Shown one piece after another: positions 1-8,247 of a DNA stretch of 64,000 nt; the first letter of the stretch is position 1, and each line of letters opens with the position of its first letter. Source of the DNA: Desulfovibrio sp. (lineage in GTDB: Bacteria; Desulfobacterota; Desulfovibrionia; Desulfovibrionales; Desulfovibrionaceae); NCBI GenBank assembly GCA_016218665.1, contig JACRDI010000001.1, positions 49,486-113,485 of the forward strand, written 5' to 3'. Below the pieces are notes generated by a model. The model had not been told where the DNA came from, searched no databases, and worked only from the letters and a program-made list of their open reading frames with translations. The position numbers and the translations under genes are program-made.

Positions 1-1
1 C

Positions 2-1258
2 ACGGACATCTCCTGGAACGGCAAGACGCTGCGCATCCCCACCAGCGCCGACGCGACGCTCTGGGTGAACCCCGCCGCCGCCTGGGGCCGGGGCTTCTGG
101 CACCTGTCCTATGTCGAGCTCATCGACGCGGCCGAATCCGGCGACGCGACGCGCCTGGCCTTCCTGCGGCAGGGGCTGGAGGGCAAGATCGCCCTCGTGG
201 CCCTGGCGGCCTCGGGCACCACGGACATCAAGGCCACGGCCCTCTCCCCGGCCGAGCCCCTGGCCACCCTGCACGCCAACCTCATGAGCCAGCTGCTCAC
301 CGGGGCAAACCTGCGCGCGGCTCCGGCCTGGGCGTCCTGGATCTTTGCCGGCGCGTTCCTCGCCCTGGCGGGGCTGGCGTTCCTGCGGCTGCCGGTGCGG
401 CGCTTCCTGCTCGCTGGAGCGGGGCTGGTGCTGGCCTGCCCCGCCGTGAACACCGGCCTGTTCGCCACCTTCGGGCTGCCCCTGGCCATGGCCGGGCCGA
501 CCCTGTCCACGGCCGCCGCCGTGCTGGCCCTGCTGGGCCATTCCCTGCTGCGCACCGCGCGCGAGGCCGCCCGCCAGCGCCGCATGCTGGAGGCCTACTT
601 CTCCCCCTCCATCGCCGCGCAGATCATGGAATCCGGCGAGGACATCATGGCCGGCCGCAGCGTGGACCTCACCGTGCTCTTCGCGGACATCTCCGGCTTC
701 ACCGCCATGAGCGACCACATGGAGCCCGCCGAGGTGCAGCGCCTGCTGGGCGAATACTTCGAGGAGATGACGGCCTGCGTGTTCCGCAACCAGGGCGCGG
801 TGGACAAGTTCATGGGCGACGGGCTCATGGCCTTTTTCGGCTACCCCGAGACCGAGGGCCTGGACAGCGCGGAGAACGCACGGCGCTCCGCCCTGGGCGG
901 GGTGCGGGCCGCCGTGGAAATGCAGGCCTCCCTGGCCGGACTGAACCGCCGCTGGAAGTCCCAGGGCCGCCCGCAGCTGGCCATCCGCATCGGGCTGCAC
1001 ACCGGCCACGCCATCGTGGGCGACATGGGCTCGCGCACGCGGCGGGAGTTCTCGCTCCTTGGCCGCAACGTGAACCTGGCGCAACGGCTGGAGGGCGCGG
1101 CCCCGGTGGGCGGCATCCTCGTCAGCGCGCGCACGGCGGCGCTGGTGGGCGGGCATTTCCCTTTACAGCCGGTTGGCCCGCTCAGGCTCAAGGGGTTTGA
1201 TCAGGAGGAGGAGGCCCTGACCGTGGACCTGCCCGGCCAGGAAGGGGCCGGAGGCTAG
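2..1258 (+). CDS. CHASE2-domain adenylate/guanylate cyclase (5' end outside window)
   Basis: This is the C-terminal part of a class III nucleotidyl cyclase that makes cAMP or cGMP in response to an extracytoplasmic signal. The frame is open from base 2, so the gene begins upstream of the window and the GTG at 65 is internal. The first ~90 residues look like the end of a periplasmic CHASE2 sensor. Two to three hydrophobic segments follow (roughly residues 100-175 of the visible part), then the cyclase domain. In that domain the metal-binding aspartates are visible in FADISGFT and DKFMGDG, with the base-selecting Lys just before the second. The stop TAG overlaps the stop of the convergent gene within one CTAG (1255-1258). 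The family assignment is firm. Whether the product is cAMP or cGMP is not determined. Confidence 0.9.
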   Translation, partial: TDISWNGKTLRIPTSADATLWVNPAAAWGRGFWHLSYVELIDAAESGDATRLAFLRQGLEGKIALVALAASGTTDIKATALSPAEPLATLHANLMSQLLTGANLRAAPAWASWIFAGAFLALAGLAFLRLPVRRFLLAGAGLVLACPAVNTGLFATFGLPLAMAGPTLSTAAAVLALLGHSLLRTAREAARQRRMLEAYFSPSIAAQIMESGEDIMAGRSVDLTVLFADISGFTAMSDHMEPAEVQRLLGEYFEEMTACVFRNQGAVDKFMGDGLMAFFGYPETEGLDSAENARRSALGGVRAAVEMQASLAGLNRRWKSQGRPQLAIRIGLHTGHAIVGDMGSRTRREFSLLGRNVNLAQRLEGAAPVGGILVSARTAALVGGHFPLQPVGPLRLKGFDQEEEALTVDLPGQEGAGG

Positions 1259-2652
1259 CGGCCGTTGCGGAAGTCAAGGGCGGCGCGCACGAAGGCCGTG
1301 GCCCAGTGGGGCGCACCCAGGGCGTGGATGTGCGTGTACGAGGCGAAGGTGCGGTCCGAGAGCAGGCCGTCGCGCCCGGAGAGCATGCCGTGGCCGCGCA
1401 GCATCTTCAGGGCCAGGGGCGGCAGGGCCGCGGCGGAGCTTGGCTCGGTGCAGGCGGAGTAGTGGAACTCGTGCCCGGCCACATGCGCGCCAAGCGGATG
1501 GAAGGGATTCTCGGCCTCCACCAGGGCCTCCACGTAGCCCAGGCCCTGGGGCCGGGGGCACAGCCGCGTGGACACGGGGAACACCCCGGCCAGTTCGTGC
1601 TCGCCGCCAGGCAGCAGCAGGCTGCAGCACAAATACATGAACCCGCCGCACTCGGCGTAGATGGGCAGGCCCGACTGCGCAAGGGCGCGCACGTGCGCGC
1701 GCACGCCTGCGTTGGCCGAAAGCTTCTCCGCCTGCGTTTCCGGAAAGCCGCCGCCCAGGTACAGGCCGTCGAGCTGCGGCCAGGGCTCGCCCGAGAGCAG
1801 GCTCACGCGCTCAAGCCTTGCGCCGGCGCGCTCAAGCGCCTCCAGATTCTCCGGGTAGTAGAACCACAGGGCGGCGTCGTGCACGTAGCCGATGACCGGG
1901 GCCTCGGTCTCCGCGCACACCGGCACGGGCCAGGGCACCGGCCCGGCGGGAGCAGGTTCCGCTACGGCGCGCGCCATGTCCAGCACCCGATCCACGTCCA
2001 CCCAGCCCTCGATGACGTCGGCGATGGCGTCGAGGGAGGCCTCGCGGTCCGCGTGCTCCTGGTCGGAAACGAGGCCCATGTGCCGCTCGGGGATGGGGTT
2101 GGCGGCCATTTTAGGCAGGCAGCCCAGCACCGGCACGCCGGCAAGCTCCTCGATGCACTGCCGGAGGATGGCCCGGTGGCGCTCCCCGGCCGTGCGGTTC
2201 AGGATGACCCCGGCCAGGTTCAGCCCGGGCTCGAAGGCCTTGCACCCGGCCACAACGGCCGCGGCGGTGCGCGTCATCTTGGTGGCGTCGAGCACGAGGA
2301 CGACCGGCGCGTCCAGCTGGCGCGCCAGTTCGGCCGTGGAGCAGGTGCCCTCGCGGTCCTTGCCGTCGAACAGGCCGCGGTTGCCTTCGATGAGGGAAAT
2401 GTCGAACCCGGACGCCTTTTCCTGGAACAGGGCGGCCACGGTGGCGCGCGGGAGCAGGAAGGGATCGAGGTTGCAGGCCGTTGAGCGGGCCGCGTGGGAG
2501 AGCCAGGAGGCGTCGATGTAGTCCGGCCCCTTCTTGAAGGGGCGGACAGCGCGGCCCCGGCGGGAGAAGGCGCGGCACAGGCCTATGGAGACGAAGGTCT
2601 TGCCCGAGCCGCCGGAGAGTCCGGCCAGGATGATGCGGGGGAAGTTGGTCAT
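1255..2652 (-). CDS. cbiA: CbiA/DsrN-type a,c-diamide synthase, probable siroheme amidase
   Basis: This is an ATP- and glutamine-dependent amidase of 465 residues, full length for the CbiA/CobB family. The N-terminal dethiobiotin-synthetase-like domain has a P-loop GLSGGSGKT at residues 11-19. The C-terminal class I glutamine amidotransferase-like domain has its nucleophile Cys335 in YAECGGFMY and the family ending SYTHIH. Cobyrinate a,c-diamide synthases amidate the acetate side chains of corrinoids. The homologue DsrN, encoded in dsr clusters of sulfur bacteria, amidates siroheme to siroamide, the DsrAB prosthetic group. The position directly after dsrABD, on the same strand and with no other cobalamin gene in the window, favours the siroheme role. 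A hairpin with a T-run lies between it and dsrD, so it may be expressed separately or by read-through. Family certain; substrate inferred. Confidence 0.88.
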   Translation of the reverse strand: MTNFPRIILAGLSGGSGKTFVSIGLCRAFSRRGRAVRPFKKGPDYIDASWLSHAARSTACNLDPFLLPRATVAALFQEKASGFDISLIEGNRGLFDGKDREGTCSTAELARQLDAPVVLVLDATKMTRTAAAVVAGCKAFEPGLNLAGVILNRTAGERHRAILRQCIEELAGVPVLGCLPKMAANPIPERHMGLVSDQEHADREASLDAIADVIEGWVDVDRVLDMARAVAEPAPAGPVPWPVPVCAETEAPVIGYVHDAALWFYYPENLEALERAGARLERVSLLSGEPWPQLDGLYLGGGFPETQAEKLSANAGVRAHVRALAQSGLPIYAECGGFMYLCCSLLLPGGEHELAGVFPVSTRLCPRPQGLGYVEALVEAENPFHPLGAHVAGHEFHYSACTEPSSAAALPPLALKMLRGHGMLSGRDGLLSDRTFASYTHIHALGAPHWATAFVRAALDFRNGR

Positions 2653-2693
2653 TGTTCCTGGCCCGTACTGAAAATCAATGCCCCGGCAACGAG

Positions 2694-2722
2694 AAAAGCC
2701 TTGCCCAGATTCTGGGCAAGGC
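2694..2722 (-). terminator. Rho-independent terminator after dsrD
   Basis: A perfect 12-bp inverted repeat (2698-2709 with 2711-2722, arms GCCTTGCCCAGA / TCTGGGCAAGGC) is followed on the minus strand by TTTTC. It lies between dsrD and the cbiA/dsrN start. It could end most dsrABD transcripts and lower expression of the amidase gene. Confidence 0.75.
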
Positions 2723-2750
2723 CCTCTCGAACCGTCGGAAACGGGAGAGA

Positions 2751-2993
2751 CTAGTCCTCGCCGTCGGCGTGCTTGCCGGCGCCGGTCAGACCATACATGG
2801 TGGTGCTGCCGGAGGACCAGAACACGAGGATCTCCTCGTTGACCATCTGGGTGAGGATCTTCTTCACATCGCGGCCCTTCTCATCCGGGAAGAGGGCGGT
2901 GAAGTCGTTGAAGTAGAACTTGCTCTTGGACTTGGCTTTCGAGTTGATGAACTCGATGATTTTGCCCTTGGCTTCTTCGTAAACGAGCGCCAT
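2751..2993 (-). CDS. dsrD: dissimilatory sulfite reductase D (DsrD)
   Basis: An 80-residue cytoplasmic winged-helix protein that always accompanies dsrAB in sulfate reducers. DsrD has been reported to activate DsrAB allosterically and raise the rate of sulfite reduction by the DsrAB-DsrC system. The whole sequence fits the family: it starts MALVYEEAKGKIIEF, has a lysine-rich stretch KAKSKSKFYF near residue 20, and ends in an acidic tail. The length matches known DsrD (~78 residues). It is third in the operon, 64 nt after dsrB, with a strong stem-loop in that gap. Confidence 0.95.
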   Translation of the reverse strand: MALVYEEAKGKIIEFINSKAKSKSKFYFNDFTALFPDEKGRDVKKILTQMVNEEILVFWSSGSTTMYGLTGAGKHADGED

Positions 2994-3015
2994 GGTGATG
3001 CCCCTTTTTGTGGTA

Positions 3016-3042
3016 AGGGCGCGGGGATGATCCCCGCGCCCT
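3016..3042 (-). other. intercistronic stem-loop between dsrB and dsrD
   Basis: The arms AGGGCGCGGGGA (3016-3027) and TCCCCGCGCCCT (3031-3042) form a perfect 12-bp, very GC-rich stem with a 3-nt loop. On the transcribed minus strand the 3' flank reads TTACCAC rather than a T-run, so it is not a standard terminator. It may stabilise the dsrAB part of the mRNA or adjust the DsrD:DsrAB ratio. Confidence 0.6.
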
Positions 3043-3057
3043 GTTTGTTCCTAATGA

Positions 3058-4203
3058 CTAGAACTTGAACTGGGTGGTCTGGCGCCAGGTGTAGTACGCC
3101 GGATCACGGAAGTCGTCGATCAGGTGGGCCGAGAACTCCAGGTCGCACTTCTCGAAGAAGCGCTCCCAGCCGATGCGGTTGGCCCAGTCGCCCAGGCGCT
3201 CGTACTTGCGCGCGTCCTTGGCGTAGGCATCAAGGATCTTCTTGATGACCTTGGTCATGGTCGGCCAGCGCGGGGGCTCGTTCGGGATGAAGGGCACGAC
3301 GACCTTGGAGAACTTGGGGGTGGTCATGCGGTTGCTGATCTTGCCGCCGACCATGAGGGCGATGCCGTCACCGTCCTTGTCGGCCAGGGGCATGGCGGGG
3401 CACATGGTGTAGCAGTTGCCGCAGAACATGCAGCGCTCGTTCTTAACGGCAACGGTGTTCACCTGCTTGCCCTGGAACTCGATCTTGGTGGGGCGGATGG
3501 CGCCGGTGGGACAGGCGGCGACGGCCAGGGGCACTTCGCACACGTTGTCCAGGTTCTCGTGGTCGAGGATCGGGGGCTTGCGGTGAATGCCCAGGATGGC
3601 GATGTCGGAACAGTGCACCGCGCCGCACATGTTCAGGCAGCAGGCCATGGAGATGCGCACGGGGGCGGGCAGACGCATGTTCTGGAACTCTTCGAACACC
3701 ACGTCCATGGTCGCCTTCACGGTGCCGGAGGCGTCCGTGGCGGGCGTGTGGCAGTGGACCCAGCCCTGGGTGTGCACGATGTTGGTGACGCCGGCGCCGG
3801 TGCCGCCAACGGGGAACTTGAAGGAACCGCCGGCGAACTTGCGGGCGTTCAGGTTGGCTTTGAGGGCCTTGGCTTCCTCAAGGGTGCCGACCATGAACTC
3901 CACGTTGTTGCGGGTGGTGAAGCGCAGGTGACCGCCGCAGAACTGATCGGCGATGTCGCAGATCTCGCGGATGTTGGTGACCGACATGAGGCGGGCGGCG
4001 CCGGCGCGGACGGTGAAGACCTTGTCGCCGGAGAGGCCCACGTGCATCAGGATGCCGGGCTCGATGATCTCGTGGTAGTCCCAGGCGCCCTTGTTCTTGG
4101 CCAGAACCGGGGGCAGGAACTTGCTGAAGTGCTGGGGACCGATGTCAGTGATGCGGTCCTGCATCGGTTTTTCGGGATTGTATCCGGAAGAAATGAAGGC
4201 CAT
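3058..4203 (-). CDS. dsrB: dissimilatory sulfite reductase beta subunit
   Basis: The beta subunit of DsrAB reduces sulfite to a DsrC-bound sulfur species, the key energy-conserving step of sulfate respiration in the cytoplasm. At 381 residues it is full length. The siroheme-linked [4Fe-4S] cysteines are C151 (WVHCHTP), C188, C189 and C193 ([12 protein letters not shown]), matching the numbering of the D. vulgaris subunit. The beta chain carries the catalytic siroheme. A ferredoxin insertion with [12 protein letters not shown] lies near residue 260. The ribosome site is a full AAGGAGG ahead of the ATG, and the gene follows dsrA after 20 nt. Confidence 0.98.
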   Translation of the reverse strand: MAFISSGYNPEKPMQDRITDIGPQHFSKFLPPVLAKNKGAWDYHEIIEPGILMHVGLSGDKVFTVRAGAARLMSVTNIREICDIADQFCGGHLRFTTRNNVEFMVGTLEEAKALKANLNARKFAGGSFKFPVGGTGAGVTNIVHTQGWVHCHTPATDASGTVKATMDVVFEEFQNMRLPAPVRISMACCLNMCGAVHCSDIAILGIHRKPPILDHENLDNVCEVPLAVAACPTGAIRPTKIEFQGKQVNTVAVKNERCMFCGNCYTMCPAMPLADKDGDGIALMVGGKISNRMTTPKFSKVVVPFIPNEPPRWPTMTKVIKKILDAYAKDARKYERLGDWANRIGWERFFEKCDLEFSAHLIDDFRDPAYYTWRQTTQFKF

Positions 4204-4223
4204 TTTCTTGTCCTCCTTCTGGG

Positions 4224-5537
4224 TTAGCGCTGGTGCTTGGCGCGGTATTCCGCGATGGTCTTGTTCCAGCCGCCAGTCACTTCCTCTTCCTTCCAGAAGA
4301 TGTAGGGGTTGTGGCGGGGCTCCTTCACGTGGCGAGGATCGGCGGTGGTGCCGGTGACCTCGAGCAGGCGGGAGAAGCCAAGACGCTTCAGGGTCTCACC
4401 GATGCGCTCGCGGTTCTTGCCCTCTTCCATCCACCAGTCCCAGGTCGCTTCGACGAACTCTTTGATCTCGTCGTAGGGGGCCTCGGCCTTGATGAAGGGG
4501 ATGGTCAGGGAGCCCATCTGCGGGCCGTCGAGGATCGGGGCCTTGGCGCCGACCAGGATGGACAGGCCGCGGTCGTTGCCGATCTTCAGGGCGCGGGGCA
4601 TGACGCAGATGCAGTGCATGCAGCGCACGCATTCCTTGTTGTTGATCTCGAGCTTGCCGCCCTCGTAGCGGATGCACTGGCTCGGGCAACGGTCGATGAC
4701 TTCAGCCTTGATGTCGAACTTGCCCCAGTCGCGACCGGCGTAGGCGCCGGCGTTGGGGGCGATCTCGCCGCCGACGTAGGCGGCAACGGCCTTCTGGTCG
4801 ACGCGGATCTCGTCGCGCCAGGTGCCGATGAAGCTCATGTCGGAGCGGGCGATGGAGGCCACGCAGCCCAGCGAGCAGCCGTCGAACTTGAACTTGAACT
4901 TGTAGGGGAAGGCGGGGCGGTGCAGTTCGTCCTGGTACTCCTGGGTCAGCTGGTAGCACAGCTCCTGAGAGTCGTAGCAGGCGTACTCGCAGCGGCTCTC
5001 GCCGAGGCAGCAGGCCGGGGTGCGCAGGTTGGAGCCCGAGCCGCCCAGGTCGTTGTTCATCTTGTGGGTCAGCTCGAAGAAGATTTCCTCAAGCTGCGGG
5101 GTGGTGGTGCCGAGCAGCACGATGTCGCCGGTGGCGCCGTGCATGTTGGTCAGACCGGAGCCGCGCAGTTCCCACAGGTCGCAGAGCTGACGCAGGAAGT
5201 CGGTCTTGTAGAACATGCCGGAGGGCTGGGCCACGCGCACGGTGTGGAAGTGGGCCACGCCGGGGTACTTCTCGGGCTGGTCGCAGTAACGGCCGATGAC
5301 GCCGCCGCCGTAACCGAACACGCCCACGATGCCGCCGTGCTTCCAGTGGGTTTCGCCGTCCACATAGGAGAGCTCCAGCAGACCGAGCAGGTCGTCCGGG
5401 CACTCAGCGGGGATCTGGTAGTCGATGCCCTTGGGGTTCGCGTACCGGTGCTCGATCTCCTGCTTGATGTCGGACACAAAGCTGGGCCACGGGCCGCTTT
5501 CCAGCTGGTCCAACAAGGGAGTTTTGTGTTTCGCCAT
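4224..5537 (-). CDS. dsrA: dissimilatory sulfite reductase alpha subunit
   Basis: The alpha subunit of the DsrAB heterotetramer, 437 residues, the same length as in D. vulgaris. The cluster-binding cysteines C177 and C183 ([13 protein letters not shown]) and C221 and C225 ([11 protein letters not shown]) are in place. The ferredoxin domain near residues 280-315 has CPSQC and [12 protein letters not shown]. It is the first gene of dsrA-dsrB-dsrD-(cbiA/dsrN). GGAGG sits 8 nt upstream of the ATG. The 380-nt region upstream contains no convincing gene and should hold the operon promoter. The gene identifies the organism as a sulfate or sulfite reducer. Confidence 0.98.
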   Translation of the reverse strand: MAKHKTPLLDQLESGPWPSFVSDIKQEIEHRYANPKGIDYQIPAECPDDLLGLLELSYVDGETHWKHGGIVGVFGYGGGVIGRYCDQPEKYPGVAHFHTVRVAQPSGMFYKTDFLRQLCDLWELRGSGLTNMHGATGDIVLLGTTTPQLEEIFFELTHKMNNDLGGSGSNLRTPACCLGESRCEYACYDSQELCYQLTQEYQDELHRPAFPYKFKFKFDGCSLGCVASIARSDMSFIGTWRDEIRVDQKAVAAYVGGEIAPNAGAYAGRDWGKFDIKAEVIDRCPSQCIRYEGGKLEINNKECVRCMHCICVMPRALKIGNDRGLSILVGAKAPILDGPQMGSLTIPFIKAEAPYDEIKEFVEATWDWWMEEGKNRERIGETLKRLGFSRLLEVTGTTADPRHVKEPRHNPYIFWKEEEVTGGWNKTIAEYRAKHQR

Positions 5538-5919
5538 TCCCTTAACCTCCGTTAGTTGAAGTAAGATGTTGCCACACTCCTGAAACTATCCAGCATGCGC
5601 CCGCTGGCGCGCGGACTATCGCCGGATGTCTTTCCTCCATCTGGCGAGGCGCTTGTGAATTGGCGAACACAGGCTACCCCAAGCCGTCCAATTCCAGCGC
5701 ATGATTCCTCATCTGTTACGGAAAATCCACCGTCTCTGTCAACATAAATCCGGATTAAAGCGCTACTCTCCCAAACATTGCCGTTCAGGAGGGAGGGGGC
5801 CGGGCATGGTTGCTTTCCGCCCCGGCGCAGGGTAAGCAGCTTGCCGCCGAGACCGGCCGACAGGACCGGAGGCACCCGGCCAAACTACTCCAAACCCGAC
5901 GCGGCAGGCAATCAGAATC
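5538..5919. other. divergent control region between dsrA and the YkgJ gene
   Basis: A 382-bp non-coding stretch. A frame of about 107 codons is open on the minus strand (5552-5875), but it has no recognisable similarity and a low-complexity composition, so I treat it as non-coding. The middle part (about 5690-5775) is richer in A/T than its surroundings and includes the candidate dsr promoter. The dsrA leader would be about 160 nt if that promoter is used. Confidence 0.6.
5713..5742 (-). promoter_or_regulatory. candidate promoter for the dsr operon
   Basis: Reading the minus strand, a perfect TTGACA (5737-5742) is followed after 18 nt by TAACAG (5713-5718), a weak -10 box. It is the best sigma-70-like match upstream of dsrA. 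The -35 is good and the -10 poor, so the assignment is tentative. Confidence 0.3.
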
Positions 5920-6666
5920 TTGAACGCGACGCCATTACCTGAACCCGCCTGCGAGCGCTGCGGCACCTGCTGCCGCAAGGGTGGACCGGCGCTCCACGCA
6001 GAGGACGCGCATCTGTTCTCCGGCGAGGACGCCCTTGAGCTTTCCGCCGTCGTCACCTTCCGCCGGGGCGAGCCCATGTTCGACCAGGTGCTGGGCCGCG
6101 CCGTTCCCCTGCAAGAAGAACTGCTGAAGCTGCGCGGCGTTTACGGCGCGTGGACCTGCGCCCATTACGACGCGCGCAGCCGCGCCTGCGGCCTGTACGA
6201 CCGCCGCCCGGCCGAGTGCCGCGCCCTCTCCTGCCAGGACACCGCGCCCCTGGCCGCCATGTACGCCAAGAACCGCCTGCGCCGCGCCGACCTGCTGCCC
6301 AAGGGGCACGCCATCCACGCCGTCATAGCCGAGCACGAGGCCCTGGTGCCGGTGGAGCGCATCGCCCCCCTGGCCGAGCTTCTGCGCGCCGGCGGCCAGG
6401 AAGGCCTCGACGCCCAGGACGAGCTTTCCCGCATGGCCCTGGCCGACAAGGCCTTCCGCAAAAGCCTGGCCGAACGCGCGGGCATCGCGCCGGAATATCA
6501 TGAGTTCTTCCTTGGCCGCGCTGCTGCCGCCCTGTTCGCCGCCGCCGGGCTTTCCCTGCGCGACGACGCCCGCCTGGGTTGCCGCGTGCAGCCCGACCCC
6601 CTCTGGCGGCCGGAGGCCGCCTCACCCAACGCCAACCTGAAAAGCGCATCGGAGCCCCTGCCATGA
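5920..6666 (+). CDS. YkgJ family cysteine-cluster protein
   Basis: A 248-residue cytoplasmic protein of the YkgJ/CxxCxxCC family, thought to chelate zinc or an iron-sulfur cluster. The first motif is CERCGTCCRKGG, near residue 11. The second cysteine set is CAHYDARSRACGLYD plus CRALSC, around residues 85-110. The C-terminal ~130 residues have no motif I recognise. It starts at a TTG; no ATG or GTG lies upstream in frame. The stop overlaps the next start as ATGA, so the two are probably translationally coupled. It is transcribed away from dsrA. The exact function is unknown. Confidence 0.8.
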   Translation: MNATPLPEPACERCGTCCRKGGPALHAEDAHLFSGEDALELSAVVTFRRGEPMFDQVLGRAVPLQEELLKLRGVYGAWTCAHYDARSRACGLYDRRPAECRALSCQDTAPLAAMYAKNRLRRADLLPKGHAIHAVIAEHEALVPVERIAPLAELLRAGGQEGLDAQDELSRMALADKAFRKSLAERAGIAPEYHEFFLGRAAAALFAAAGLSLRDDARLGCRVQPDPLWRPEAASPNANLKSASEPLP

Positions 6667-6920
6667 AAGACGATCTCGGCGTTTACTACTACCCCGCCCC
6701 GCAGCACCCGGAGGCCCGCATGTACGTGCGCCGCTTCGGCGGACGCATAGAGTTCCGCATGTGGCACCGCGACGACGCGAACGTGTGGGACAAGCACCAG
6801 TGGCTGCCCTATCAGGTCATCGAGCAGGCCGCGGCCATGTTCAAGGCCAGCGGCAAGGAGACCGATCCCACCACCCTGTATGACGTGGCCGTGGCCGAGC
6901 GCCTGCTGGCCGACGAGTAG
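6663..6920 (+). CDS. small conserved-type hypothetical protein
   Basis: An 85-residue soluble protein, rich in aromatic and charged residues (DDLGVYYYPAPQHPEARMY near the start), with no cysteine and no membrane segment. The ATG at 6663 overlaps the TGA of the YkgJ gene; a longer in-frame start would lie inside that gene. Translational coupling suggests that the two products act together. I do not recognise the family. Confidence 0.75.
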   Translation: MKDDLGVYYYPAPQHPEARMYVRRFGGRIEFRMWHRDDANVWDKHQWLPYQVIEQAAAMFKASGKETDPTTLYDVAVAERLLADE

Positions 6921-6932
6921 GCGGTCCGGCGC

Positions 6933-8168
6933 ATGCGCAAGCTCCTGCCGCTCATCCTGGCGGCGCTCATCACCCTGCCGGGCCTGTGGCTGCGGCTTGC
7001 GGGCATCCACCTGGACGCCCCGTCCATGGCCCTCATCTCGGGCCTGGCCATCCTGGGCGCGTCCTTCCTGCTGCTGTGGGCCTGCGACGTGGCCCAGATG
7101 GACATTCCCCAGACCCTGGCGCTGGCCGTGGTGGCGCTCATCGCCGTGCTGCCGGAGTACGCCGTGGACATGTACTTCACCTGGCAGGCGGGCAAGTATC
7201 CGGAGTCGGACTACGCCCACTACGCCATCGCCAACATGACCGGAGCCAACCGTCTGCTCATCGGCGTGGCCTGGTCGGCCATCGCGGGGCTGCACTGGAT
7301 GCGCACCCGCCGCCGCGTGCACCTGGACATGGAGCAGCGCACCGAGGTGCTGTTCCTCGGCCTGGCCACGGCCTACGCCTTCCTCATTCCCATAAAAGGC
7401 AGCCTAGCCTGGTACGACGGCCTCGTGTTCCTGGCGCTCTACGGCTGGTACATCCGCCTGGCCAGCCAGCGCCCCTGCCAGGAGTGCGAACTGGAGGGCC
7501 CGGCGGAGCTCATCGGCGCGCTGCCCAGGGCCCGCCGCAGGCAGGCCACCATCGCCCTGTTCCTCTTCGCGGCCGGGGTCATCCTGGCCAACGCCGAGCC
7601 CTTCAGCGAGAATCTCGTGGCCACGGGCAAGGTCTTCGGCATCAACGAGTTCCTGCTGGTGCAGTGGCTGGCGCCCATCGCCAGCGAGGCCCCGGAGTTC
7701 ATCGTGGCCATCATGTTCGTGCTGCGCGGGCAGGCGGCCACGGCCATGGGCAGCCTGGTCTCCAGCAAGCTGAACCAGTGGACGCTCTTGGTGGGCATGA
7801 TCCCCGGCGTGTACGGCCTCTCCAGCGGCACCTTCGAGCACCCGCTGCCCCTTGGCCCCTTCCAGATGCACGAGATCTTCCTCACCGCGGCCCAGTCGCT
7901 CATGGCCGTGGCGCTGCTGGCCTCGCTGTCCCTGGGGCCGAAGGCGGCGGTGCTGCTCTTCGTCATGTTCACCGGGCAGCTGCTGAGCCCCTACGTCGTG
8001 GAGGGCCTGAACCTGCCCGAGCTGCCCTGGGGAAATGGAACGGACGGCCTGCACCAGCTCTTCAGCGCGGGCTATGTGGCCCTGTTCCTGGCCATCGCCT
8101 GGGTGAAGCGGCACGACCTGTGGGAACTGCGCAAGGGCGCGCGCGTGGAGCAGCACATCATCCAGTGA
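6933..8168 (+). CDS. sodium/calcium exchanger-like (CaCA family) membrane protein
   Basis: A 411-residue inner-membrane antiporter with about ten hydrophobic segments. It has two alpha-repeats typical of the Ca2+/cation antiporter family: ALIAVLPEYAVDMYF followed by IANMTGANRLLIG (about residues 65-110), and WLAPIASEAPEFIVAIMFV followed by GSLVSSKLNQWTLL (about 248-290). The acidic residues in the two PE motifs are the expected ion ligands. A hydrophilic loop around residues 165-200 separates the halves. It starts 12 nt after the small gene, so it is likely co-transcribed. The transported ion cannot be read from the sequence; Na+/Ca2+ or H+/Ca2+ exchange is usual. Confidence 0.85.
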   Translation: MRKLLPLILAALITLPGLWLRLAGIHLDAPSMALISGLAILGASFLLLWACDVAQMDIPQTLALAVVALIAVLPEYAVDMYFTWQAGKYPESDYAHYAIANMTGANRLLIGVAWSAIAGLHWMRTRRRVHLDMEQRTEVLFLGLATAYAFLIPIKGSLAWYDGLVFLALYGWYIRLASQRPCQECELEGPAELIGALPRARRRQATIALFLFAAGVILANAEPFSENLVATGKVFGINEFLLVQWLAPIASEAPEFIVAIMFVLRGQAATAMGSLVSSKLNQWTLLVGMIPGVYGLSSGTFEHPLPLGPFQMHEIFLTAAQSLMAVALLASLSLGPKAAVLLFVMFTGQLLSPYVVEGLNLPELPWGNGTDGLHQLFSAGYVALFLAIAWVKRHDLWELRKGARVEQHIIQ

Positions 8169-8247
8169 TTGCACGGCAAGTGATCGCACGGCGGGGCATC
8201 TCGTCCCGCCGCCCAGGCCCTGGCCACCACCGACAAGGCCGGCGCGT

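Noticed and set aside
5552..5875. A 107-codon minus-strand frame upstream of dsrA
   Set aside because: No motif, no convincing ribosome site, and it covers the best promoter candidate of the dsr operon.
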